Shown piece after piece: positions 6,845 to 13,494 of a stretch of 13,605 nucleotides of DNA; position 1 is the stretch's first letter; every line of letters starts with the position of its first letter. Position numbers and translations under genes: made by a program. Origin of the DNA: Pseudomonadota bacterium. GTDB lineage: Bacteria > Pseudomonadota > Gammaproteobacteria > Burkholderiales > Sulfuriferulaceae. Under the pieces are notes generated by a model. It searched no databases. It was not told where the DNA came from and worked only from the letters and a program-made list of their open reading frames with translations. Where the stretch lies: assembly GCA_021790625.1 (NCBI GenBank), contig JAJYGL010000057.1, positions 1-13,605 of the forward strand, written 5' to 3'.

Positions 6845-8343
6845 GTAGGGGGTGTTGTCCGGAATCCGTTCAATGCGGGGGCAGGCAACAGGCTGTAAGC
6901 CATGCTTATTCCCGCCATGCTCCAGTACACGGTGGGGATAATATTGATGCTGCTGACTGTGGCGATAATGATCAGTATGCCGATAACGGTTGCCAGCAGG
7001 CTGCGTCCGAGTAGAGCAGATTCCGAGACGGGGGGAAATTGTTGGCGCGCGCGGTTGATGCGCGCCAGAATGTTGACGAAAAAACTGCTGAATAATGCCA
7101 GACCGGTCATGCCGTAAAACAGGGCGATGGCAAGATAGCTGTTGACCAGATCGATAATGCCTTGCCCCTGTACCATGCTGAGCATTTCCGGCGTTTGCAG
7201 CACATTTACCGAGCCGAATAACGGGTTGCGCTGAATCACGATCATTCCGTTGTGAAGTAACCGTTGCCGATAATCAATGGTGTCGCTGTCGGTATGACCA
7301 ATGACCGGTAAAACATTGAGGAAACTTTTTCCGCCCGGGATGACAGGTAACAGTATCAGCAGCAGTATACCGATGGCAGTCAGACGCGCCATGCGTTGCA
7401 TGGCCTTTTGCCCGGTGGCGATAAAAACCAGGAACATGATCAGTGCACCAACCCATGGCCCACGCGATATCGAAGCCAGCAAACCGGTTATCAATACCAA
7501 CAGGCCGTTGCGACGGCCGGTTTTGTTGGTGATGAAAAACGCGATATATGTGTACAAGCCAAGGGCGACGGCCATGCCATAGCCAAACACGATGGGGCCG
7601 CCATAGGATGTGTAAGCACGCAGACTGGTGCCTCGGTCCAGGTAAGAACCGCTGGATAGTTGCCAGATGGATGGCAAGCTGGAGTACAGCAGCCAGTGTT
7701 TGATAAACTCAAAGATGCTGATGCTTGCAGACAGGGTGGCGGCGAACAAAAAAGCGGTGATGGCAGTTTTGAATTGCTGGGTGGTGCGCAGATATCTGCT
7801 CAGGACAAAATAAGGTAAAAAAACATCAATAAAGGCATAAAATGCTTGACGCAAGGTGTCGGTGACTGTGGTGTCGCGCAATTGCAGTATGACGGTCAGC
7901 GTCAGAAACAGTAACAGCAGTTTGTCTGCCATCGTGGCAAGTGGATGCAAAGTGTTCCTGTCGCGGGTCAGAGTTAAAAATGCGGGTAGCAAAATGACAA
8001 GGGACAGCAGGCGCGGATAATTCAGTGTGAACAGGTAATTGATGACACCTAATCCGGAAATGCCAAGCCCGTAAGGCGGGATCGCACACACGAGCAACAG
8101 ATACAGAACTGCCACGTCGGACTCGTGTTTTTTTGCGTAGGCGTGCAAAAAAATTGCCGCTGCGATGATGAATAACCAGAAGCCGGGTAACAGAAAAGCG
8201 GTAGCACTGACGCCAAGCCAAATATTGCGCCACTGTTTCAGTTGCGCACCAGGGACGATGCCGGTCAAAGACGGCTGGACAATTTTTGTTACGGCGACGG
8301 CAATCAACGCAATGATAATAAAAGCTTTGTATTGCTCTGGCAT
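6838..8343 (-). CDS. O-antigen ligase / polymerase-like integral membrane protein (Wzy_C type)
   Basis: A 501-residue protein with about a dozen hydrophobic segments, expected in the inner membrane with its large loops in the periplasm. It has the WaaL/Wzy-family signs: a Tyr/Gly-rich external loop SLRAYTSYGGP (240-250), SISRGPWVGA (291-300) at the start of a helix, IDYRQRL (356-362) and PLFGSVN (374-380) in the large loop, then GIIDLVNSYLAIALFYG (395-411). At the position of the ligase motif H-[NSQ]-X9-G-XX-[GTY], this protein reads V400-N401-X9-G411-MT-G, so the His needed in characterised WaaL ligases is absent. That favours a polymerase or a divergent oligosaccharide ligase. It is the first gene of the operon, with a promoter candidate about 40-70 bases upstream and a weak CAGG before the ATG. 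Length exceeds the common ~400-450. Confidence 0.83.
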   Translation of the reverse strand: MPEQYKAFIIIALIAVAVTKIVQPSLTGIVPGAQLKQWRNIWLGVSATAFLLPGFWLFIIAAAIFLHAYAKKHESDVAVLYLLLVCAIPPYGLGISGLGVINYLFTLNYPRLLSLVILLPAFLTLTRDRNTLHPLATMADKLLLLFLTLTVILQLRDTTVTDTLRQAFYAFIDVFLPYFVLSRYLRTTQQFKTAITAFLFAATLSASISIFEFIKHWLLYSSLPSIWQLSSGSYLDRGTSLRAYTSYGGPIVFGYGMAVALGLYTYIAFFITNKTGRRNGLLVLITGLLASISRGPWVGALIMFLVFIATGQKAMQRMARLTAIGILLLILLPVIPGGKSFLNVLPVIGHTDSDTIDYRQRLLHNGMIVIQRNPLFGSVNVLQTPEMLSMVQGQGIIDLVNSYLAIALFYGMTGLALFSSFFVNILARINRARQQFPPVSESALLGRSLLATVIGILIIIATVSSINIIPTVYWSMAGISMAYSLLPAPALNGFRTTPPTC

Positions 8344-8381
8344 ATTGGCCTGCGCATGTTTGGACAGAACATAACATTCGC

Positions 8382-8411
8382 ATCATACAGCCTGAAGGCG
8401 ATTTCGTGCAA
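8382..8411 (-). promoter_or_regulatory. Sigma70-like promoter for the six-gene exosortase/glycosyltransferase operon
   Basis: On the minus strand TTGCAC (8411-8406) and TATGAT (8387-8382) are separated by 18 bases; the -10 matches consensus at five of six positions and the -35 at about four. The expected start of transcription would be near 8375, leaving a leader of roughly 30 bases before the ATG of the ligase-like gene. Found by eye only. Confidence 0.45.
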
Positions 8412-8511
8412 TAAGGCTCGTGCGGGCAATGCGGACAGGTTCAATTGGAAGCAAAAATCTTTTCCGACGCCGGTCAAGCCCGGATTTTGCCGTAAATTCG
8501 CCTAGCCTGGT

Positions 8512-8567
8512 TCACCGGCAGTCCATCTGTGGCCGGTGACCCCGCTGGATGTACAGGCAAGCCCTGT
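8512..8567 (-). terminator. Two stem-loops downstream of the acyltransferase gene
   Basis: Just after the acyltransferase stop there is a small perfect stem, ACAGG/CCTGT with a 5-base loop (8553-8567). About 14 bases further downstream is a perfect 8-bp stem, TCACCGGC/GCCGGTGA with a 12-base loop (8512-8539). Neither is followed by a T tract, so an intrinsic terminator is uncertain. The position between two same-strand genes fits transcript-end protection or partial termination ahead of the operon promoter. Confidence 0.35.
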
Positions 8568-8572
8568 TTCCG

Positions 8573-9739
8573 TCAAGAGGTAACAGGTTTGATATTCCGG
8601 TTCCAGAACGATTGAAGTTTAAAGGCTAACGACGGCGCACGATCTATAAAGGGACGTTCAATAAAGAGATATGTAAAATTGGAGAGCAGCATGAGCAACA
8701 GCAACGTAGCGCCAACCACGAGCCAGTACAGCGGCAACCCGTGTATGGGCGGATTGCCGATCTGGAATATGGTGTATAGCACAACGCCTTGGAGCAGATA
8801 AATGCTGTAGGAGATTTCACCCAGTTTCATCAATGCCTGGCTGGCAAGAATGCCAAACAGGGTATTTCCGGAAGCAATAGTCAGAAATATTATGAAATAC
8901 AATAATTCGGCAGGAGTGGAGTAACCGGAATGATAATGCAAAATCAGCGTTAGCGAGAGCGCGATCACCAATAATGAGCCATAGACACCACTCATGAATT
9001 GTCTGATGCGTTTTGCGAAGGAAGCAACATACACTTCGTAGGTGAGGATGCCGAGCGCAAACAACAGAAGAAAGTGCGAGTGTAATTGGTACTTTGTGAA
9101 AGCGATATAAATCAAACTACCATAAACCGCCGACAGGACGAGAGTTTTTGTCTTCAGTGATGCAGGATGTGCAACGACAGACATGATCGGTAGCGCGCCA
9201 TAAAACATCCATTCATAAGTTAAAGTCCAGGTCACGGCAGCATTGATAATCCATGTATTGTGTATGCCGAACAGGTCGGGCGTTCCCCTGAAAAGAAGTA
9301 TGGTGGTGTAGTCGTGCAGATGAAACACGTGTTGCGCAAAGGGGGTGCAATAGTAGGCAACAGCAATCAGCAAAATTGCCGAGAACAAATAGAGTGGCAT
9401 GATTCTCATGACTCGTGACGAGTATAACTTGATCCAGTTGGTCTGTTTGGTTCCACTGATTTTTCCCCAGAACAAAAATCCGGTCAGCATGAAAAAAATT
9501 ATCACTCCCCCTTGACCAAAGTGCGTATAAAGGTTCGAGGATGGCTCCGCCCAGATTCCGCTCGTTTTGTACCCATACCAAATGGCAGCGTGGTGGATAA
9601 ACACAAACAAGGCTGCCATACCACGTAACCCATCCAAAGATTGGAATTTTTTATATTGTTTCGGCATGTCAAATCTTGATAGTATGTGCGCTAGAATAAT
9701 TGCCAACATGCTGATTAAAATGGCGTATATAGATGGCAT
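8573..9739 (-). CDS. Acyltransferase 3 family membrane protein (probable polysaccharide O-acyltransferase)
   Basis: A 388-residue multi-pass inner-membrane protein of the OafA/NodX-like acyltransferase 3 family, which moves acetyl or other acyl groups onto sugars. From the ATG at 9739: one hydrophobic leader, then FQSLDGLRGMAALFVFIHHA (32-51) with the conserved Arg and the catalytic-type His pair at 49-50, GVIIFFMLTGFLFW, SRVMRIMPLY, WTLTYEWMFYG, a run of transmembrane helices, GEISYSIYLLQ and the C-terminal FIERPF. GGAG lies five bases before this ATG, so it is preferred over an ATG at 9826 that adds 29 polar residues without a Shine-Dalgarno. The coding sequence is AT-richer in places than the operon to its left. 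It is separated from that operon by 229 bases and is divergent from the plus-strand glycosyltransferase set, so it is probably its own transcript. Modified sugar unknown. Confidence 0.92.
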   Translation of the reverse strand: MPSIYAILISMLAIILAHILSRFDMPKQYKKFQSLDGLRGMAALFVFIHHAAIWYGYKTSGIWAEPSSNLYTHFGQGGVIIFFMLTGFLFWGKISGTKQTNWIKLYSSRVMRIMPLYLFSAILLIAVAYYCTPFAQHVFHLHDYTTILLFRGTPDLFGIHNTWIINAAVTWTLTYEWMFYGALPIMSVVAHPASLKTKTLVLSAVYGSLIYIAFTKYQLHSHFLLLFALGILTYEVYVASFAKRIRQFMSGVYGSLLVIALSLTLILHYHSGYSTPAELLYFIIFLTIASGNTLFGILASQALMKLGEISYSIYLLQGVVLYTIFQIGNPPIHGLPLYWLVVGATLLLLMLLSNFTYLFIERPFIDRAPSLAFKLQSFWNRNIKPVTS

Positions 9740-10161
9740 GGTATCTCCGGTCGTCAATGAAGAAGGCGCACTAAGGGTTTGACTGCTTTGTTTTAAAATC
9801 AATTGGTTTTGTGCCCATTCTGTCATGGAAACGGAATGTAAGCCAGAGCAGAATGAGAGAGGGAAAGGGGGGCAGGTACTCTGTTGTAACGTCAGGCAGG
9901 GCTGGAAAAAAGCGCATTTGTTTCATCTGGCTACCATGTGGATTCAACGGCGTGCGAGGTTTTTTGGCCGCAAAAGCGGTTTGTGAGTCGTTTTTTGTTT
10001 ACAATGCCGTGACCATGAATAGTTGAACAATAATGTGTGTCGACTGTGCGCGCTGCCCTGTGGCACACGACGCGTGAATCATTCGCGTGTTGATGCGTTG
10101 CAGGACGATTGATGATGTGTGTGATATAAAAACACATGAGTTATAAAAACTGATTGCGGTG
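9740..10161. other. Divergent intergenic region (422 bases)
   Basis: No convincing gene is visible. It must hold promoters for the acyltransferase (minus) and the GT4-like gene (plus), but I find no strong match to consensus for either; the best plus-strand -10 is the AT-rich GATATAAAA near 10123. Notable structure: the long imperfect palindrome at 10068-10092, a small CCGC-AAAA-GCGG hairpin near 9968 flanked by two TTTTTTG runs, and two copies of ATAAAAAC near 10126 and 10143. A purine-rich patch occurs around 9850-9873. Confidence 0.5.
10068..10092. promoter_or_regulatory. Imperfect palindrome / 12-bp hairpin in the divergent region
   Basis: The arms at 10068-10079 and 10081-10092 pair over twelve positions with three G-T pairs around the centre base; the core GAATCATTC is a perfect palindrome. 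As DNA it could be an operator for a dimeric regulator. As RNA it would be a stable stem in the leader of the plus-strand glycosyltransferase gene. No T tract follows, so it is not a standard terminator. Confidence 0.3.
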
Positions 10162-11364
10162 ATGCTGTTGATAACCAAACCTTATTTGTTGCTGATACGT
10201 ATTCCGTTCACCAGAAACCAGGCCGGGCGGTTGTTTTGTGATTTGTTGTGGGCGAAAGACTTGAAACTGCATTTGAATTATCTTGCGGATTTCTCGATTT
10301 GTTGTCCTGTGCTGCAAAGTGAAGATGTGCACAAATTGGTTGACATTACCGATTATCCCATCCGGAAGGTATATGAATTAAAGATGGATTTCGGGATTGT
10401 TTCCGTTATCAGGAATCTTGTTCCCAATTTTTTTCGAGTTTTCTTCGCCTGTAAACGGGCGGCTATCGTGCATTCAAGCGGGGCCGGTTGGGCTTTCCCG
10501 TTGTCCTTTTACGTGTTGGTCATAAAGCATTTTGTAAAATTTCAATGGGTTATGGTAATTGAGTCATCCTTTTGGATGCGTAGCAGCAATGAAAAAACAG
10601 GCTTGCGAAGTATGGTGCGTCATCAGGTGTATAAAACATTATTGACTGCCTGCGTCAAAAATGCCGATGCAAGGATTTTTACGCAATCGTTTTACAGACA
10701 CTTTTTTTTGGGCGAAGACACGCAGCGCACGTTGATTGCTCCGGCAATATGGGTTGAAGAGGAAAATATCTTGTCGCCCGACGTGTTTGAACAGCGTCAT
10801 GCCCATCGGAAGGCCGTGGTGTTGGAATGCATTTATCCCGCGCGGCTAATCGAAGATAAGGGTGTATCGGTTTTATTTGCCGCCATCAGATTGCTGCAGG
10901 CCGCAGGGGTTCAAGTCAGGATCTCCATCATGGGCACAGGCGCCCTGGAAAAAATGTGCAGGGATTTTGCGCAACAGGATTTTGGGTCGGTAACCGTTGT
11001 TTTTGTTGAGCCTGTTGAATATGGGCCAGCGTTTTTCGCGGTACTGTCTCAATACGATGTGGTACTGGTGCCAAATATGAAAGAAGAGCAGCCGCGCATT
11101 ATCTTTGACGCGTTTAGCCAAGGATGTTGCGTCATCGCATCGAACACTTCCGGTATTATGGACATGACCGTAGATGGCGAAAATGTCATTATTTTCGAGC
11201 GTGGTAATTCGAAGAGCCTGGCGAATGTCATTCAATCCGTAATAAATCAACCCGACCTCATTCGCGCCATTGGGTCTCGTGCATTGGAGTATATCCGGGG
11301 AAAATCACATCAACAAATGCATCGGGAGCGGGAACGATTCTTAACTGACACACTGGGTCTTTGA
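10162..11364 (+). CDS. Glycosyltransferase, GT4-like with degenerate EX7E motif
   Basis: A 400-residue GT-B-like enzyme. It starts with a strand LLITKPYLLLIRIPFTRNQAG and has an internal 'IVHSSGAGWAF' acceptor-side turn. The C-terminal domain begins near VVLECIYPARLIEDKGVSVL (the usual 'GRL...KG' of GT4), followed by RISIMGTGALE, SQYDVVLVPNMKEEQPRIIF and QGCCVIASNTSGIMD. Where GT4 enzymes have E-X7-E, this one reads E-X7-D (EEQPRIIFD), so the second acidic residue is Asp. The start could be the GTG at 10159 or the adjacent ATG at 10162; ATG is preferred and no good Shine-Dalgarno is seen for either. Local G+C drops to about 30-37% in the first half (counted for 10381-10440 and 10501-10560) and then rises above 50%, which suggests a mosaic or transferred gene. 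Function as glycosyltransferase is likely; sugar unknown. Confidence 0.85.
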   Translation: MLLITKPYLLLIRIPFTRNQAGRLFCDLLWAKDLKLHLNYLADFSICCPVLQSEDVHKLVDITDYPIRKVYELKMDFGIVSVIRNLVPNFFRVFFACKRAAIVHSSGAGWAFPLSFYVLVIKHFVKFQWVMVIESSFWMRSSNEKTGLRSMVRHQVYKTLLTACVKNADARIFTQSFYRHFFLGEDTQRTLIAPAIWVEEENILSPDVFEQRHAHRKAVVLECIYPARLIEDKGVSVLFAAIRLLQAAGVQVRISIMGTGALEKMCRDFAQQDFGSVTVVFVEPVEYGPAFFAVLSQYDVVLVPNMKEEQPRIIFDAFSQGCCVIASNTSGIMDMTVDGENVIIFERGNSKSLANVIQSVINQPDLIRAIGSRALEYIRGKSHQQMHRERERFLTDTLGL

Positions 11365-11734
11365 TATTCATTCGCGCAGGCTGAAAAGGCTGGACGATGA
11401 TTGAATCGACAGGGCTTATGTTTTCATTCATGATTGCAAACAACTGATGATTGTCGATAGACATGGATGTGGCGGCGGCAATGAATTATTTGTGACTGGA
11501 TTGAAAAACCTAGATATATTGGGTATTATCCCGATGTATTCAGTGTGCGGTATGGGTTTTCATGTTTTTGGTGTGGCCATTGTTATGATATAGTCGTTAC
11601 AATTGTCGCTTATATTAACTTTGGTTGGTAGTTGTGTTGATGTCTGGTGTGGTTATGGTGAGACCCTGTATTCGTTTTGCTGGTTTAAATTCCCGCCCAG
11701 CAGGTCGATGGCCTTATTTCTTGTGGGGCTTTGA
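11365..11734 (+). other. Intergenic region (370 bases) between two glycosyltransferase genes
   Basis: AT-rich spacer without a convincing gene. A 48-codon frame at 11447-11593 exists, with a hydrophobic C-terminal half, but it lacks a ribosome binding site and overlaps the promoter candidate. The main signal is the strong sigma70-like promoter at 11501-11529, which would leave a leader of about 200 bases before the GT2 start. I see no remnant of a recognisable gene. Confidence 0.5.
11501..11529 (+). promoter_or_regulatory. Sigma70-like promoter upstream of the GT2/acetyltransferase pair
   Basis: TTGAAA and TATTAT are separated by exactly 17 bases; each hexamer matches consensus at five of six positions. 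It is the best promoter match I found in the window. It lies about 205 bases before the GT2 start codon, implying a long leader unless another start exists closer in. Confidence 0.5.
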
Positions 11735-12721
11735 ATGAAAATTTTTTCTTCGCAGCACGCGCCTGACGCAAAGTGCGATGTGTCGGTATTGGTCGTTAAT
11801 TATAATGCCGAGCATTTGCTCGATCAGTTTTTTGGCGCATTGCAGGACTCCTGCGGCGCATACAGGGCTGAAGTCATTGTTTACGACAACGGTTCGGTGG
11901 ATGGTTCTGTAAAAAAAATAAAATCAGATTTTCCATTCGTAAAATTGATGGCTCATGCGAACAATATCGGTTTTGGGCGCGCCAACAACGGCGCTTTCGA
12001 ATACGCGTCGGGGCGGTATGTTTTGTTGCTCAACACAGATGCATTTGTTGAACCAGACAGTTTAAGCAAAACCATTGAATATATGGATGTTCACCCAAAT
12101 TGCGGTATTCTGGGTGTCAAACTGATCGGGCGTGATGGCGCATTGCAACCCTCTTGCCGGTATTTCCCTACACCTTGGAATAATTTTCTCTTCCGAACCG
12201 GATTAAATCAAATATTTCGACATACCAGGCTTGTTGACGATATGTCCTGGGACCACGCATCGGTGCGACAGTGTGATTGGGTGCCTGGCTGTTATTACCT
12301 GATTCGCCGTGAGGTGATTGAGCAAGTAGGTCTTTTCGATCCCCGCTATTTTTTGTATTATGAGGAAGTAGACCATTGTTTCGCCACCAGAAAGGCAGGG
12401 TGGGAAATCCATTATTTCCCGGGAACAGAGATTGTTCATCTGGGCGGAGAAAGCGCCAAGTCAGAGGGAGAGTTGACGCCATCCGGGCGGCAGATCGAGT
12501 CGCTTCAGATGGAGAGCGAGTTGTTGTATTTCCGAAAAAACCATGGTCGATTTGCCGCGTTTTTGAACGTGCTTCTGGTCTCTGTTGGCGATGGAATCAT
12601 TGTATTGAAGCGTATGATTAAAGCCAGTAAACCTTATGGATTAAAAGATTATATGAACCATACCATTCTGATGTGGAGACTATATGTTCGTACCCGGTTT
12701 GGGTTGGTTTCGACCAGATAA
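11735..12721 (+). CDS. GT2-family glycosyltransferase, rhamnosyltransferase-like
   Basis: A 328-residue inverting GT-A enzyme of the WbbL/RfbF-like group, expected to add a sugar (often rhamnose) to the lipid-linked chain on the cytoplasmic face. It shows VSVLVVNYNAEHLL (16-29), VYDNGSVDGS (49-58), ANNIGFGRANNGAFEYASG (75-93), the metal-site strand LLLNTDAFVEP (97-107; Asp102 in place of a full DXD), PSCRYFPTP, DWVPGCYYLIRR with FDPRYFLYYEEVDHC, where Glu210-Glu211-Val-Asp213 supplies the catalytic base region, and IVHLGGES. Length fits the family. GGGG lies seven bases before the ATG. The acetyltransferase follows 42 bases downstream and probably shares its transcript. The family call is firm; rhamnose is a guess from the family pattern. 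Confidence 0.93.
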   Translation: MKIFSSQHAPDAKCDVSVLVVNYNAEHLLDQFFGALQDSCGAYRAEVIVYDNGSVDGSVKKIKSDFPFVKLMAHANNIGFGRANNGAFEYASGRYVLLLNTDAFVEPDSLSKTIEYMDVHPNCGILGVKLIGRDGALQPSCRYFPTPWNNFLFRTGLNQIFRHTRLVDDMSWDHASVRQCDWVPGCYYLIRREVIEQVGLFDPRYFLYYEEVDHCFATRKAGWEIHYFPGTEIVHLGGESAKSEGELTPSGRQIESLQMESELLYFRKNHGRFAAFLNVLLVSVGDGIIVLKRMIKASKPYGLKDYMNHTILMWRLYVRTRFGLVSTR

Positions 12722-12763
12722 TGCAACATGTGCCCAAAAACCATTTCAAGAGCGACATGACCC

Positions 12764-13273
12764 GTGTTTAAAACCATTCGTATGGATTTACAGACATATG
12801 GCGGAGATTGGGCCGCACAGGGGTTCTGGGTGATGCTGGTTTATCGTTTTGGCCGTTGGCGATATGGTGTGCGACCTTCGGCGTTGCGAAGGTTTTTATC
12901 TTTACTTTACAGGATGCTTTTCAAGATTGTTCAGATATTGACAGGGATTGAGTTGCCGTGTGAAGTGGAGGTGGGAAAAAATTTTGTCATTGATCATTTC
13001 GGTGGAATTGTGATCAGTGGTTATGCGAAATTTGGAGATGATTGCCGAATTCGAAATGGGGTGGTAGTAGGGTTAAAGCGGGTAGACGAACCCTGTGCTC
13101 CGATTATTGGCAATAATGTTGACATTGGCTCTGGTGCCAAAGTGCTCGGGAAAATTCGCGTTGGGAATAATGTCATCATTGGTGCAAACGCGGTAGTCAT
13201 CACAGATGTGCCGGACAATTCTATTGCGGTTGGTGTGCCAGCGACGATCAAAGTGCGAAGGGGCATTGAATAA
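12764..13273 (+). CDS. Serine-acetyltransferase-like hexapeptide O-acetyltransferase
   Basis: A 169-residue left-handed beta-helix acyltransferase. An alpha-helical start (RMDLQTYGGDW...) precedes hexapeptide repeats from about residue 68: EVEVGKNFVIDHFGGIVI, IGNNVDIGSGAKVLGKIRVG, NNVIIGANAVVITDVPDNS and GVPATI. The Asp77-His78 pair matches the catalytic Asp-His of CysE (its DHATGIV segment). By eye, the second CysE His, in the R-H-P-K-I loop that contacts serine, is replaced here (CAPII), and the protein is much shorter than CysE at its N-terminus. With the glycosyltransferase context this suggests acetylation of a sugar in the polymer rather than cysteine synthesis. The start is GTG at 12764, with AAGAG about 11 bases upstream; the ATG at 12757 is out of frame and stops quickly. 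It follows the GT2 gene by 42 bases. Confidence 0.88.
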   Translation: MFKTIRMDLQTYGGDWAAQGFWVMLVYRFGRWRYGVRPSALRRFLSLLYRMLFKIVQILTGIELPCEVEVGKNFVIDHFGGIVISGYAKFGDDCRIRNGVVVGLKRVDEPCAPIIGNNVDIGSGAKVLGKIRVGNNVIIGANAVVITDVPDNSIAVGVPATIKVRRGIE

Positions 13274-13344
13274 TTGTCGTTTCTTCCGCATCATCGCTTG
13301 ATTTGCGTTTGGGGCATCGTGCCAGTGCCGCAAAACGTGCGTGC

Positions 13345-13362
13345 TCAAGGCTTGCGCCTTGA
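13345..13362 (+). terminator. Perfect 7-bp hairpin downstream of the acetyltransferase
   Basis: TCAAGGC and GCCTTGA pair around the tetraloop TTGC, 71 bases after the acetyltransferase stop. No T tract follows on the plus strand, so an intrinsic terminator is possible but weak. Confidence 0.3.
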
Positions 13363-13448
13363 TTGCAAATGGGCGGAGACTTATGGGAAGCATGCCGTCC
13401 GTTGAGCCATGATCACGGATGATTGGTTGTAGACGTTCGGACTTGATC

Positions 13449-13484
13449 TGACGGTTCCTGTTTTGACGGTGCCTGACGGTCGCG
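13449..13484. repeat. Three short direct repeats of TGACGGT
   Basis: TGACGGTTCCTG (13449), TGACGGTGCCTG (13464) and TGACGGTCGCG (13474) follow one another with starts 15 and 10 bases apart. The first two share 11 of 12 bases. They could be protein-binding sites or chance. Confidence 0.4.
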
Positions 13485-13494
13485 ATTGGAACCA

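Larger units (their letters stand above)
13274..13494. other. Non-coding stretch after the acetyltransferase
   Basis: Contains a perfect hairpin and a triple short repeat, listed separately. The overlapping minus-strand frame that spans this stretch and the acetyltransferase gene is a shadow. No promoter stands out. Confidence 0.4.

Noticed and set aside
7826..8386. 186-codon minus-strand frame over the ligase-like gene start
   Set aside because: Cys/Arg/His-rich out-of-frame copy of a membrane protein gene; it also covers the promoter candidate.
11447..11593. 48-codon small frame in the intergenic region, hydrophobic at its C-terminus
   Set aside because: No ribosome binding site, overlaps the best promoter match, and no recognisable similarity; considered chance.
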